64,000 nt of DNA. Source: CAVXDY01 sp963760715 (GTDB lineage: Bacteria > Actinomycetota > Thermoleophilia > Miltoncostaeales > Miltoncostaeaceae). The position numbers and the translations under genes are program-made. Positions 51,045-61,870 of the stretch are shown in pieces. The DNA lies in assembly GCA_963760715.1 (NCBI GenBank), contig CAVXDY010000003.1, positions 744,001-808,000 of the forward strand, written 5' to 3'. Numbering within the stretch: the stretch's first letter is position 1; each line of letters starts with the position of its first letter. Under the pieces are notes generated by a model that saw only the letters and a program-made list of their open reading frames with translations, was not told where the DNA came from and made no database searches.

Positions 51045-51895
51045 CGGTGGACGAGGCCTACGAGCGCTGCCGCGAGATCGCCCGGGCCGAGGCGCGCAAC
51101 TTCTACTACGGCTTCGTGCTGCTGCCGCCCGAGCGCCGCAGCGGGATCTACGCGGCGTACGCCTTCAGCCGCCGCGCCGACGACGGGGTCGACGACGGGG
51201 GATCGATGGAGCGGCGGCTGGCGTCGGTGGCCGCGCGCCGCGAGGAGGTGGAGCGCTGCTACCGCGGGGACGTCCCGCCGGACGACGCGGTGCTGGTCGC
51301 CCTGGCCGACACGGTCCGCCGCTTCGGCGTCCCGCGCGAGCACCTGGACGCCCTGCTGGACGGCGTCGAGATGGATCTGGCGGTCTCGCGCTACCCCGAC
51401 TTCCCGGCGCTCAAGGTCTACTGCGACCGCGTGGCGGGGGCGGTGGGCCTGGTGAGCCTGTACGTGTTCGGCTTCGAGGACCCGCGGGCGCCCGAGCACG
51501 CGGCCGACCTGGGCGTGGCCCTCCAGATCGTGAACATCATGCGCGACGTGGCCGAGGACGCGGGGCGCGACCGCATCTACCTGCCGGCGGACGAGATGGA
51601 GGCCCACGGCGTGGCCGAGGGCGACCTGCTCGAGGGGGTCGCGACGCCGGAGTTCCGTCGCCTGATGCGCGACCAGGGGGAGCGGGCCCACCACTACTTC
51701 GCCCGCGGCGAGCGACTGCTGCCGCTGCTCGATCGCCGCGCCCGCATGTGCGTGTCGATGCTGTCCGGCCTCTACCGCGAGATCCTGGAGCGCATCGAGG
51801 CGCGCGACTACGACGTCTTCTCCGAGCGGATCTCGCTGTCGACCCCGCGCAAGCTCGCCCTGATGGGCCAGCGAAGCGCCGCGGCCCTCCGGTGA
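51041..51895 (+). CDS. hpnD: HpnD, presqualene diphosphate synthase
   Basis: Condenses two FPP into presqualene diphosphate. 284 residues: ARNFYYGFVLLPPERRSGIY, AAYAFSRRADDGVDDGGS (first Asp-rich motif), YCDRVAGAVGLVSLYVFGF and ALQIVNIMRDVAEDAGRDRI (second). Distinguished from HpnC by the FYYGFxLLP opening. GTG start overlaps the hpnC stop (GTGA). Confidence 0.94.
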   Translation: MTVDEAYERCREIARAEARNFYYGFVLLPPERRSGIYAAYAFSRRADDGVDDGGSMERRLASVAARREEVERCYRGDVPPDDAVLVALADTVRRFGVPREHLDALLDGVEMDLAVSRYPDFPALKVYCDRVAGAVGLVSLYVFGFEDPRAPEHAADLGVALQIVNIMRDVAEDAGRDRIYLPADEMEAHGVAEGDLLEGVATPEFRRLMRDQGERAHHYFARGERLLPLLDRRARMCVSMLSGLYREILERIEARDYDVFSERISLSTPRKLALMGQRSAAALR

Positions 51896-53218
51896 CGCGC
51901 GAGAGGTCGGTGGTGGTCTGCGGGGGCGGCCTCGCGGGCGTGGCGGCCGCCGTGGAGGCCGCCGGGCGGGGGGCGCGGGTCACGCTCGTGGAGCGGCGGC
52001 CCTTCCTGGGCGGCAAGGCCTACAGCTTCCGCGACCCCGACACCGGTCGTGAGGTCGACAACGGCCAGCACGTCTTCCTGGGCTGCTGCTCGGCCTACAT
52101 GGCGCTGCTGAGACAGCTCGGCACGCTGCGCCACACGGTGCTTCAGAAGCGCCTCGACGTCCCCGTGCGCGACCGGGCGGGGCGGCGGGGCGCACTGCGC
52201 GCCGCGGCCCTGCCGGCGCCCCTCCACCTGGGGCCCTCGTTCGCGGCCTACCCGCTGCTGTCGGCGCGCGAGAAGGCGGGCGCCCTGCGCGCCCTGGCCG
52301 CGCTGGGCGCGCTGCGCCCGGCCGCGCCGCGAGGCTCTGGACGACGTCAGCTTCGCCGACTGGCTGGCCGAGCGCGGGCAGGGCCCGGGATCCATCGCCC
52401 GGTTCTGGGACCTGATCGTGCTGCCGACCTGCAACGACCGCAGCGACCGGGTCTCGGCGGCGCTCGCCGCCTTCGTCTTCCACGAGGGCTTCCTGCGCAC
52501 CCCCACGGGCTCGGCGATCGGGTGGTCGCGCGTGGGCCTCTCGCGCCTGGTCGACCCGGCGGCCCGGGAGGCGATCGGGGCCCGGGGCGGCCGGGTGCTC
52601 ACCGGGCGCGCGGTCGCCGAGGCGGGCCCCGGCGGCGTCACGCTGACCGACGGCGAGCGCCTGGCCGCGGACGCCGTGGTGCTGGCCCTGCCCCCCGAGC
52701 GGGTGCGCGCCGTGGCCCCCGGCGCGCTGCCCGCCGACCCCGGCCTGGGATCGTCGCCCATCGTCAACGTGCACGTCTGGTACGACCGCCCGGTGATGGA
52801 CGCGCCGTTCACGGCGGTGGTCGACGGCCCGGCCCAGTGGATCTTCAACCGCACCGCCATGGGGCACGGCGGCGGCGTGGGGCATCACCTGGCGGTGTCG
52901 ATCTCCGGGGCTCGCGCGGAGGTCGACGTGCCCCGCCACGACCTGGCGGAGCTCATCCGCGCCGAGCTCGAGGGCCTGCTGCCCGCGGCCCGGGACGCGG
53001 AGGTCATGGCGAGCGCGGTGGTGAAGGAGCCGCAGGCCACCTTCGCCTCCGCGCCGGGCCAGGCCGCGCGGCGCCCCGGCGCCGCGACCCCCCTGCCCGG
53101 GGTGGCCCTGGCCGGCGCGTGGACCGCCACCGGCTGGCCCGCGACCATGGAGGGGGCGGTGCGCAGCGGGATCCGCGCCGCGCGGCTGGTCGTGCCGCTC
53201 GAGGCTGGCGCCGTGTGA
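51892..53218 (+). CDS. hpnE: HpnE, hydroxysqualene oxidoreductase, frameshifted
   Basis: FAD enzyme reducing hydroxysqualene to squalene. The first frame (from GTG 51892) carries VVVCGGGLAGVAAAVEAAGR, the dinucleotide-binding motif, and VERRPFLGGKAYSF. It fails near 52322-52333; dropping one base there restores ARxALDDVSFADWLAERGQG and the rest, including FWDLIVLPTCNDRSDRVSAA and LAGAWTATGWPATMEGAVRS at the end. The span is 3n+1 bases. GTG overlaps the hpnD stop (GTGA). Last enzyme of the squalene route in this operon. Confidence 0.88.
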
Positions 53219-53244
53219 CCGATGTTACGATCCGGCGGCTGCCC

Positions 53245-53260
53245 TCCCACATTTGAGGGA
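53245..53260. promoter_or_regulatory. palindrome TCCCACATTTGAGGGA before the PAP2 gene
   Basis: TCCCACA-TT-TGAGGGA has one mismatch to perfect symmetry and matches the palindrome at 54685-54702 in layout: TCCCnCATTTGnGGGA. Its right arm is also the ribosome site (GAGGGA) of the gene starting at 53268, so a bound protein could block expression directly. Confidence 0.45.
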
Positions 53261-53267
53261 TTGCGGG

Positions 53268-54209
53268 ATGCCCCAACTCCGAGACGAGCGGCGCCACCTT
53301 CCCGCCCCGCGCATCCGCGCGACGGGAAACCGGCTGCGGGGCTCGGCGGGGGCGCTCGGGGCGGCGTGGCTGGCGTCGCTGATGGTCGCGTGGCGGTTCG
53401 TGGTGAGGTGGGCGGTCGCGGTCCGCCGCCGTGCCTCGACCGTGGGGTCGGGGTGGCAGGAGGTGGCCATCGCCCTCGGCGCCTACGGCGTCTACAACCT
53501 CGTGAAGGGGTTCTGGGGCGGGAGCCTGGAGGAGGGCCGGCGAAACGCCGCCTCCCTGATCGATCTCGAGCGCACGCTCGGCATCCACTGGGAGCCGAGC
53601 CTCCAGGACTTCTTCGTCTCCCACCACCTGGCCATGCCGTTCTGGAACACCTTCTACGTGGCCAGCCAGGTGATCGTTCTGCCGCTGACGCTGTTCCTGG
53701 TGTTCCGCTTCCGCCGCGACTCCTACGCCTTCCTGCGCAACATGGCCCTCCTGTCGTGGTCGGCGGGGCTGGTCTGGTACGCGCTCCAGCCCGTGGCCCC
53801 GCCGCGGCTCCTGACGTCCGGCTTCACGGACACGGTCAGCTCCATGACGTTCGTGGACCTGGACTCGCCGCTGGTGCGGGCCTTCTACAACCCGGTCGCG
53901 GCGATGCCGAGCCTGCACGTGGGCATGGCGCCGGTCGTGGCCTGGGCCCTCTGGGCCCTGACCCCATGGGCGTGGTCGCGCGCCCTGGGCCTCGCCTATC
54001 CGGTGCTGGTGGCGGTGTCGATCGTGGTCACCGGCAACCACTACATCCTGGACATCGTCGGCGGGCTCGCCGTGGTGCTGCCCGCCGCCGCCCTCGCGTC
54101 CCTGCTGGTGCGCGAGCCCCGGGCGCAGGCGGAGCTCGCGGCGGCTCGCGCCGGGCCGGCGAGCGAGGACATTCGGCCGGGACGGCCCGGGGACGGGACC
54201 GCCCAGTGA
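53268..54209 (+). CDS. membrane PAP2-type phosphatase / inositol-phosphotransferase-like (Aur1/DUF family)
   Basis: A 313-residue protein with several membrane helices. Acid-phosphatase marks are PVAAMPSLHVGMAPVVAWAL (PSLH) and VSIVVTGNHYILDIVGGLAV (GNHxxxD). The middle IHWEPSLQDFFVSHHLAMPF is typical of the Aur1/Ipt1-like branch, which moves lipid phospho-groups. ATG 53268 is preferred over TTG 53253 because GAGGGA precedes it at the right distance. Directly after hpnE, so it may finish a hopanoid or prenyl-phosphate step; unproven. Confidence 0.82.
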   Translation: MPQLRDERRHLPAPRIRATGNRLRGSAGALGAAWLASLMVAWRFVVRWAVAVRRRASTVGSGWQEVAIALGAYGVYNLVKGFWGGSLEEGRRNAASLIDLERTLGIHWEPSLQDFFVSHHLAMPFWNTFYVASQVIVLPLTLFLVFRFRRDSYAFLRNMALLSWSAGLVWYALQPVAPPRLLTSGFTDTVSSMTFVDLDSPLVRAFYNPVAAMPSLHVGMAPVVAWALWALTPWAWSRALGLAYPVLVAVSIVVTGNHYILDIVGGLAVVLPAAALASLLVREPRAQAELAAARAGPASEDIRPGRPGDGTAQ

Positions 54210-54249
54210 TCGGCGCCGCGTACCTCGGGCGCGAGGACGACCCGGACGG

Positions 54250-54597
54250 CTAACCGACGGGGAGCGGCGGCAGCGCGACGAGGGGCCGGGTCGGGTCCGC
54301 CGCGGCGCGGCGGTTGACGCCGACGATGCCCTGCATGAGATCGCGGTACGAGCGCGGCGTGCCCACGCCCTCCACGTCGAGCTCGGCGGCGAGCCGGTTG
54401 GCCCAGGCGATGAGGCTCTTCTGCGGGTCGGAGGTGGAGTCGAGGAGCGCCTGCTCCAGCACCACGCCGCCCAGGCCGCGGAGCTCGGCGGTCACGATCA
54501 GTCGGGCCCGCGCGGGCTTCGGCTTCGCGCGGCTGCGCCGGCGCGGGCGTGCGGGTGCGAGGGGGCGGTCGGTGTGCAGAGCGGCGGGGGAGGCCAT
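54250..54597 (-). CDS. small basic hypothetical protein (115 aa)
   Basis: A 115-residue protein. The N-terminus is strongly basic (RPRRRSRAKPKPARARLIVT); the rest has strands and a helix (LRGLGGVVLEQALLDSTSDP, KSLIAWANRLAAELDVEGVG). ATG 54597 has AGGAG seven bases upstream. No family recognised; a role on nucleic acid is possible from its charge. A perfect palindrome lies about 90 bases upstream. Confidence 0.55.
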   Translation of the reverse strand: MASPAALHTDRPLAPARPRRRSRAKPKPARARLIVTAELRGLGGVVLEQALLDSTSDPQKSLIAWANRLAAELDVEGVGTPRSYRDLMQGIVGVNRRAAADPTRPLVALPPLPVG

Positions 54598-54684
54598 GCG
54601 GAGCTCCTGGGGAGAGCGATGGGGAGCGCCACCCGGGCACGCGGGCGGCATCTCCCCTTTCGGCAGCAGGGCCCCTCGAGGTAA

Positions 54685-54702
54685 ATCCCCCATTTGGGGG
54701 AT
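54685..54702. promoter_or_regulatory. perfect palindrome ATCCCCCATTTGGGGGAT
   Basis: Eight-base arms around TT, inside an AT-richer stretch (TAAATC on one side, GTGAACTTTT on the other). It lies in the gap between the PH-domain gene (3' end) and the small basic gene, upstream of the latter. Shares TCCCnCATTTGnGGGA with 53245-53260. Confidence 0.55.
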
Positions 54703-54717
54703 GTGAACTTTTCGCGA

Positions 54718-55224
54718 CTAGAGTCCGAGGGTGGGCTCGGCGCCCGGGTGGAGCGAGTTCTCGGCCACGATCCGCACCAGGGAGTGGGGGTCGGAGATCC
54801 CTCGGAAGGTGAAATCGCTCGACCGCTCGTCCGTGCCCGCCGTGTCGAAGCTCACGGCCCCCACCTTCAGCAGCCGGTCCATCAGGCTCTGGGTGATGCT
54901 CACGTTCTGGATCCGGTCGAACCGCGCGGTCTGCTCGCGGCGGGTGAGGATGCCGCGCCTCACGACCAGCCGCTCGTTCGTGACCACGTAGTAGGTCGCC
55001 CAGCGCCGGATCACGTCGAGGCCGACCACGAGGATGACCAGGATGATCGAGATCGCGATCCACGTGGGGTAGGGCAGCCCGGTGTCCTGATCCTTGGCGG
55101 TGAGCGCGCCGGCGATGATCGCGGGCAGCAGCGCGATGGGGACCCACACGACGAAATGGCTCAGATTGGAGCGCCACGAAGGGCGTCCCTGCCAGAGCAC
55201 CTGCTCGCCCTCGAGAAGATGCAT
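54718..55224 (-). CDS. bacterial PH-domain membrane protein
   Basis: A 168-residue protein with a short lead (LLEGEQVLWQGRPSWRSNLS), two membrane helices (FVVWVPIALLPAIIAGALTA and WIAISIILVILVVGLDVI) and then a bPH2/DUF304 domain: YYVVTNERLVVRRGILTRRE and RFDRIQNVSITQSLMDRLLK. The domain is widespread and its role unknown. ATG at 55224. Confidence 0.85.
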   Translation of the reverse strand: MHLLEGEQVLWQGRPSWRSNLSHFVVWVPIALLPAIIAGALTAKDQDTGLPYPTWIAISIILVILVVGLDVIRRWATYYVVTNERLVVRRGILTRREQTARFDRIQNVSITQSLMDRLLKVGAVSFDTAGTDERSSDFTFRGISDPHSLVRIVAENSLHPGAEPTLGL

Positions 55225-55340
55225 GGCGGGAAACCTAGTGGACCGTCCGGACCCCCGCGCCCTGGACGAGGGGCTCGTGACAGCGGATACGATGGGCCGG
55301 TCCCGGAAGGACTCCCGTCCCGCGTCCCAGGAGTCGAGCG

Positions 55341-57304
<1,964 letters not shown>

Positions 57305-57308
<4 letters not shown>

Positions 57309-57321
57309 CCCGCGGGGCTAC
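57305..57321. terminator. hairpin covering both stop codons of acs and mgsA
   Basis: GTAGCCC (57305-57311), loop GCG, GGGCTAC (57315-57321): a perfect 7-bp stem. The acs TAG and the mgsA TAG are both inside it. Likely a compact two-way terminator; no T-run. Confidence 0.5.
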
Positions 57322-57749
57322 CGGGCCAGAAGGGGCTCGGGGATGAGGTTGGCGGCCTGCTGGTAGGGCTCGCTCATGAGCGGGCTCGACAGCACGAAGT
57401 CGGCCGTCGCGCGATTGCACGCGATCGGGCAGTTGCACACCACGGCGATCCGGAGCAGGGCCTTCACGTCCACGTCGTGCGGCTGGGGCTGGAGGGGGTC
57501 CCAGAAGAAGATCACGACGTCGAGGCGTCCCTCGGCCAGGCCGGCGCCCACCTGCTGGTCGCCGCCCAGCGGACCGCTCAGGAAGCGGTGGACCCTCAGG
57601 TCGAGGGCGTCCTCGACCATGCCGCCGGTGGTCCCGGTGGCGAAGAGCTCGTGCTCGGCCAGGGTCCCTCGGTTGAACCGGGCCCACTCGAGCAGGTCGA
57701 GCTTGCGGTTGTCATGCGCGATGAGCGCGATGCGCTTGCGGTGTGTCAC
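57318..57749 (-). CDS. mgsA: methylglyoxal synthase
   Basis: Turns dihydroxyacetone phosphate into methylglyoxal plus phosphate. 143 residues: RIALIAHDNRKLDLLEWARF (catalytic Asp and His region), LFATGTTGGMVEDALDL, RFLSGPLGGDQQVGAGLAEG, VIFFWDPLQPQPHDVDVKAL (active-site segment) and VVCNCPIACNRATADFVLSS. GTG 57749 with GGAGG just upstream. Complete. Confidence 0.94.
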   Translation of the reverse strand: MTHRKRIALIAHDNRKLDLLEWARFNRGTLAEHELFATGTTGGMVEDALDLRVHRFLSGPLGGDQQVGAGLAEGRLDVVIFFWDPLQPQPHDVDVKALLRIAVVCNCPIACNRATADFVLSSPLMSEPYQQAANLIPEPLLAR

Positions 57750-57847
57750 GGTGCCTCCGGCATCGGATGACGGGCGCGGTGCGTCCGGAATCGGAGTCAC
57801 GGTAGCGCAGGTCCCCGCGAGGCTTGGTTGAGATCCCGTGAACTGGA

Positions 57848-58468
57848 TCACGCCGGCTGTGGCCGCCCGCTCTCGCGGAGGCGGCCGTCCGCGTGGGCGA
57901 GCGCGAAGGCCAGGGCGTTCCGGCTGGGGAACCCCCGGTCGGACTCGCGGAACCACGAGAGCAGCCCCTCGATCCCGAGCGCGAGCGCGAGCCGGTCGTC
58001 GGGCCCGGCGTCGGCCGCGAGCGCCACGAGCAGCGCGACCGCCGCGATCTCCTTCACCGGCCCGGCCGACTCGGGCTCCTTCGACATGCGCGGCACCGGG
58101 CCGGCGTGCGTGGGCACGATCTCGGCCTCCACGTTCTCGCGTCCCGGGCCCTCCCAGGGCACCAGGCTGAGCAGGCCCGACGCGCCCAGGCCGTCGAGCG
58201 GAGCGAGGTCGCCCGGCAGCGGCCCGGGCTCGGCGCGCGCCAGCCGGGTGGCGAGCGTGGCGAGGGCGTCGCGGTAGGGCATCCAGCGCAGCTCGGTCAT
58301 GCGGAAGGCGGCGAGGGCCGCCAGCCCCACCCCCACCATGAGGCGGTCCCTCGCCTCGTGCTCGGGCCAGCGGCCGTCGCCCGGGTGCAGCAGGGCGGCC
58401 GCCCGGCGCGGCCCGTACAGCGCGACCTCGGCGCGCACGAGCGGGCGGGGGCGTCGCAGCAATCGCAT
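57848..58468 (-). CDS. hypothetical protein (206 aa)
   Basis: No family recognised. A mostly helical, Ala/Leu/Arg-rich 206-residue protein without signal peptide. Starts MRLLRRPRPLVRAEVALYGP, with a middle LVPWEGPGRENVEAEIVPTH and a final helix ESDRGFPSRNALAFALAHAD. Hydrophobic stretches such as EIAAVALLVALAADAG are marginal for membrane helices. Divergent from the CDF transporter. Confidence 0.55.
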   Translation of the reverse strand: MRLLRRPRPLVRAEVALYGPRRAAALLHPGDGRWPEHEARDRLMVGVGLAALAAFRMTELRWMPYRDALATLATRLARAEPGPLPGDLAPLDGLGASGLLSLVPWEGPGRENVEAEIVPTHAGPVPRMSKEPESAGPVKEIAAVALLVALAADAGPDDRLALALGIEGLLSWFRESDRGFPSRNALAFALAHADGRLRESGRPQPA

Positions 58469-58583
58469 GGGCCTCCCGTCCGTAGTCGCGGCTTGGCGGC
58501 CGTGGTTGCCCCGGCTAGCGCAGGGGAGACGCGTCTCGGGCCGACTTGACGTAGCAACAGGCTAAATCACTACCGTCCCCCGG

Positions 58584-59534
58584 ATGGACCCCCGCCCACG
58601 CCAGAACCGCGCCGCCGTGGTCCTCTCGGTCACGTCGAACGCGGTCCTCACGATCATGAAGCTGGCGGTGGGCCTGCTGACCGGATCGGTGGCCGTGCTC
58701 TCGGAGGCGGCCAATTCGGCGGGCGACCTCCTGGCCTCGGGGATCGCCTTCGCGGGAGTGCGCGCCGCGGCGCGGCCGGCCGACGAGGACCACCCGTACG
58801 GCCACGAGAAGAGCGAGAACCTGGCGGCGGCCGTCGAGGGGGCGCTGATCCTGATCGCCGGGATGGCGGTCGCCATCGAGGCGGTGCACCGGCTGATCTC
58901 GGGAGCGGCGGCCATCACCGACCTGAACCTCGCGATCGCCGTGATGGCCGTCGCGGCGCTCGTGAACGTGGCCGTGTCGGCGCGCCTCCGCGCCGTCGCC
59001 CGCCGCACCGGCTCGCCCGCCGTCGAGGGCGAGGCCGCGCACCTCTCCTCGGACGTCTGGACCTCGGCGGGCACGGCGGCCGGCCTGGTCCTGGTGGCCG
59101 TGACCGGCTGGGAGTGGCTCGACGCGGTCGTCGGCCTCCTGGTGGCCGCCTATGTGATCTGGGTCGGGGGCCGGCTCCTGTGGCGGGCCGTGCAGGTGCT
59201 GCTCGACCGCGCCCTGCCCGACGACGAGAGGAACCTCATCGAGGGGGTGCTGACGGGCTTCACCGCGGACGGGGTCAGCTTCCACGCGCTGCGCGGCCGG
59301 CGCGCGGGCAGCAAGCGCCACGTGGACCTCCACATGGTCGTGCCGCCCGAGACGACGGTGCGCAACGGCCACGTCTTGAGCGGCCGGGTGAAGGGCGCGC
59401 TGCGCGCGGCGCTGCCCGACACGGACGTCCTGATCCACCTCGAGGACCGCGAGCGCGAGGGCGCGGAAGGGGTCGGCGGGCCGGTGGCGAATCTCAGCCG
59501 GGATGAGCACCCACGCACTCACGGCCGAGCCTGA
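58584..59534 (+). CDS. cation diffusion facilitator family transporter
   Basis: A 316-residue divalent-metal exporter (Zn2+, Mn2+ or Fe2+ against H+). Six helices in the first 200 residues; metal-site motifs are LSEAANSAGDLLASGIAFAG in helix 2 (N and D) and AAHLSSDVWTSAGTAAGLVL in helix 5 (H and D). YGHEKSENLAAAVEGALILI follows helix 2. The C-terminal cytoplasmic domain has GRRAGSKRHVDLHMVVPPET. ATG 58584. Metal not predicted. Confidence 0.92.
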   Translation: MDPRPRQNRAAVVLSVTSNAVLTIMKLAVGLLTGSVAVLSEAANSAGDLLASGIAFAGVRAAARPADEDHPYGHEKSENLAAAVEGALILIAGMAVAIEAVHRLISGAAAITDLNLAIAVMAVAALVNVAVSARLRAVARRTGSPAVEGEAAHLSSDVWTSAGTAAGLVLVAVTGWEWLDAVVGLLVAAYVIWVGGRLLWRAVQVLLDRALPDDERNLIEGVLTGFTADGVSFHALRGRRAGSKRHVDLHMVVPPETTVRNGHVLSGRVKGALRAALPDTDVLIHLEDREREGAEGVGGPVANLSRDEHPRTHGRA

Positions 59535-59691
59535 CGGCGACACCCTGCGGGTCCTCCGCGAGCCGCCGTCTCCCCGCCTCGCCGACATGGATCTCCAACC
59601 CCCCACGGGCCCGGTCCCCGCGGAGGTGATCGCCTACTTCGAGACGGCGGTCGCCCGGCAGGCCGAGCGCGAGAGGCGCCTCACCGACTGA
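59503..59691 (+). CDS. small hypothetical protein (62 aa)
   Basis: A 62-residue ORF overlapping the CDF end by 32 bases; ATG 59503. Soluble, acidic middle, ends in a helix EVIAYFETAVARQAERERRL. No family recognised and no clear ribosome site, so it may be spurious. Confidence 0.35.
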   Translation: MSTHALTAEPDGDTLRVLREPPSPRLADMDLQPPTGPVPAEVIAYFETAVARQAERERRLTD

Positions 59692-59801
59692 TCGCCCCGG
59701 GGGCCGCCGGCGGCGACCCCGAGCTCGGCCGGCAGGAGTCCCACGCGACCCCCGGCCCGGGCGGGCGGCGCGCCGGAATGACCGCCCCATGCCGGCCGGC
59801 T

Positions 59802-61133
59802 TCAGCCGGCGTCCTCCGGGAACGCCACCACGGCCCGGGTGCCCCCGTCCGGTCCCGGCTCGAGCGTCACGCGGGCGCCGTACCGGTGGCCGATGGCGCG
59901 GGCGATCGCGAGCCCGAGACCGCTTCCCGGGCTTCGCGCCGACGCCGAGCCGCGGAAGAACCGGTCGAAGGCCCGCTCCGCGTCCTCTGCGGACAACCCG
60001 GGACCGCGGTCCCGGACCGTCAGCCGGGGCGGCCGGGCGCTCACCGAGACGGTGATCTCCGTCTCGGGTGGGCTGTACTTGACGGCGTTGTCGATGAGGA
60101 TCAGGGCCAGCTCGCGGAGGCGCCCGTGATCGGCCGCGACGGTGGTCTCCTCGAGCCTGACGTCGAGCCGCCGATCCGGCTCGTGGGCGGCCATCTCGCT
60201 GCAGGCCTCCGCGACGGCGAGGTCGAGGCGCACCGGCCCGGCCTCCTCCGGGGACGTCCCACCGGCCTCGGCCAGCGCGAGCAGCTCGCTGAGCGTGAGG
60301 GCCAGCCGTCGCGACTGCTGGAGGACGATCTGCGCCGACTCGCGCGCCTGCGCCGGATCGGAACGGTCGATCGCGCGGACGACCACCCGGGCGTGGCCCT
60401 CGAGCGCGGTGATCGGCGTCTTGAGCTCGTGGGAGGCGTCGGCGACGAAGCTCTCCTGCTCGCGCGCCGCCACCTCGGCGCGCGCAAGCAGACGGTTGAA
60501 GGCCGCCGCGAGGAGCCCCAGCTCGTCGGGGGGGCCGGCCGGCAGCCGGCGGCCCAGCGACGTGCCCGAGATCTCGTCCACCTCGCGGCGCATCCGGTCG
60601 ACGGGGCGAAGGGCGCGGGACGCGAGGATCCACCCGACGGCCGCCGACACCAGCAGCCCGGCCAGGCCCACCGCGATCAGCACGAGCCGCAGCGTGCGCA
60701 GCGTGCTGTCCAGACCTCCCGTCGACCGCACCACGATCGCCTCGATGCCGCGCGGCCCGGTGGCGGTCGCGGTGACGCCGTGGATGCGCGCGGTGGTCGC
60801 GGCGATCTGCGCCCGGGTGGTCTCCGAGGACCCCAGTGTCCCGGCGAGCACCCTCCCGGACGTATCGACGAGCCACACCCGGTCGCCCGGCCCGGCGAGC
60901 TGATCGAGCGCGGCCTCGCCCGGCTCCTCCACCGCGGCGGCGGCGCGCGCCAGCACCAGCGCGGCGCTCGAGGCCTCGGCGTGCAGCCGGTCGCGCACGA
61001 TGAGGTAGGTCGCGGTCGAGCCCGCCGCCACGAGCACCGCCATGGCCAGCAGGAACCACGCCGTGAGGCGCATCCGGATGGTGCCGAGGGGGAACCGCGC
61101 CGCGCGGGCGGGGCCGCCGCCGGTCGGGCTCAC
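59802..61133 (-). CDS. two-component sensor histidine kinase
   Basis: A 443-residue membrane kinase. N-terminal helix (LTAWFLLAMAVLVAAGSTAT), an extracytoplasmic segment of about 120 residues, and a second helix (LVLIAVGLAGLLVSAAVGWI) lead to a HAMP region and the H-box SFVADASHELKTPITALEGH. N-box LILIDNAVKYSPPET and G-boxes DRGPGLSAEDAE and GSGLGLAIARAIGHRYG follow. GTG start overlaps the response-regulator stop (GTGA). Signal unknown; the target operon is probably the divergent redox genes. Confidence 0.94.
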   Translation of the reverse strand: MSPTGGGPARAARFPLGTIRMRLTAWFLLAMAVLVAAGSTATYLIVRDRLHAEASSAALVLARAAAAVEEPGEAALDQLAGPGDRVWLVDTSGRVLAGTLGSSETTRAQIAATTARIHGVTATATGPRGIEAIVVRSTGGLDSTLRTLRLVLIAVGLAGLLVSAAVGWILASRALRPVDRMRREVDEISGTSLGRRLPAGPPDELGLLAAAFNRLLARAEVAAREQESFVADASHELKTPITALEGHARVVVRAIDRSDPAQARESAQIVLQQSRRLALTLSELLALAEAGGTSPEEAGPVRLDLAVAEACSEMAAHEPDRRLDVRLEETTVAADHGRLRELALILIDNAVKYSPPETEITVSVSARPPRLTVRDRGPGLSAEDAERAFDRFFRGSASARSPGSGLGLAIARAIGHRYGARVTLEPGPDGGTRAVVAFPEDAG

Positions 61134-61810
61134 GCGCGCGCGGTGTAGCCCACGCCCCGCACCGTCCGGATGATCGACCGTTCCGGCGTCGACCCCAGGC
61201 GGCGACGCAGCGTCGAGATGAAGACGTCGATGACCTTGGTCTGCCCCATGAACGAGTAGCCCCAGACGCCCTCGTAGATCTGCTCGCGCGTGAAGACGCG
61301 CCCCGGCGCGTGCATCAGGAAGGCGAGCAGGTCGAACTCGCGCGCGGACAGCTCCACCGGCTCGCCGTCCACCAGCACCTCCCGGGTCGCCGGGTTGAGG
61401 CGCACACCGCCCACCTCCAGCCAGTCGTCGGACGAGCCGGAGCGCCGCGACAGGGCCCGCAGCCGGGCGAGCAGCTCCTCGACGGCGAACGGCTTGGCCA
61501 GGTAGTCATCGGCGCCGGCATCCAGTCCCAGCACGCGATCGCCGACGCGATCGAGCGCCGTGAGCATGAGGATGGGCATCGCGTGACCGGCGCGGCGGGC
61601 GCGGCGGCAGACCGTGCGTCCGTCGATGTCGGGCAGCCGCAGATCGAGCACGACGAGGTCCGGGTGGTCGCGGTCCATCGCCTCCAGGGCCTCCGCGCCG
61701 GTGCCCACGACGTGGAGCGCGTACCCGGCCTCGTCCAGCTCGATCTCGAGCAGACGGGCGATTCCGGCGTCGTCCTCCACCACGAGGACGCTCTGTGCGA
61801 CGGGGGGCAC
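61130..61810 (-). CDS. OmpR-family response regulator
   Basis: A 226-residue regulator. Receiver domain: VLVVEDDAGIARLLEIELDE (acidic pair), DLVVLDLRLPDIDGRTVCRR (phospho-Asp), ILMLTALDRVGDRV and DDYLAKPFAVEELLARL (Lys). C-terminal winged helix: VRLNPATREVLVDGEPVELS, AREFDLLAFLMHAPGRVFTR, EQIYEGVWGYSF, VDVFISTLRRRLG and IRTVRGVGY. GTG start at 61810. Likely autoregulates and controls the divergent operon through the CCTTACC repeats. Confidence 0.95.
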   Translation of the reverse strand: MPPVAQSVLVVEDDAGIARLLEIELDEAGYALHVVGTGAEALEAMDRDHPDLVVLDLRLPDIDGRTVCRRARRAGHAMPILMLTALDRVGDRVLGLDAGADDYLAKPFAVEELLARLRALSRRSGSSDDWLEVGGVRLNPATREVLVDGEPVELSAREFDLLAFLMHAPGRVFTREQIYEGVWGYSFMGQTKVIDVFISTLRRRLGSTPERSIIRTVRGVGYTARA

Positions 61811-61870
61811 GGGCCAACCATAGACCGCCGAGGAACGCCGACGGCGCCCTTGCCGAAAGGCGCGCATGCC

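Noticed and set aside
58544..58585. Promoter TTGACG...TAAATC before the CDF gene
   Set aside because: Spacing of 11 bases is too short for a standard sigma-70 promoter.
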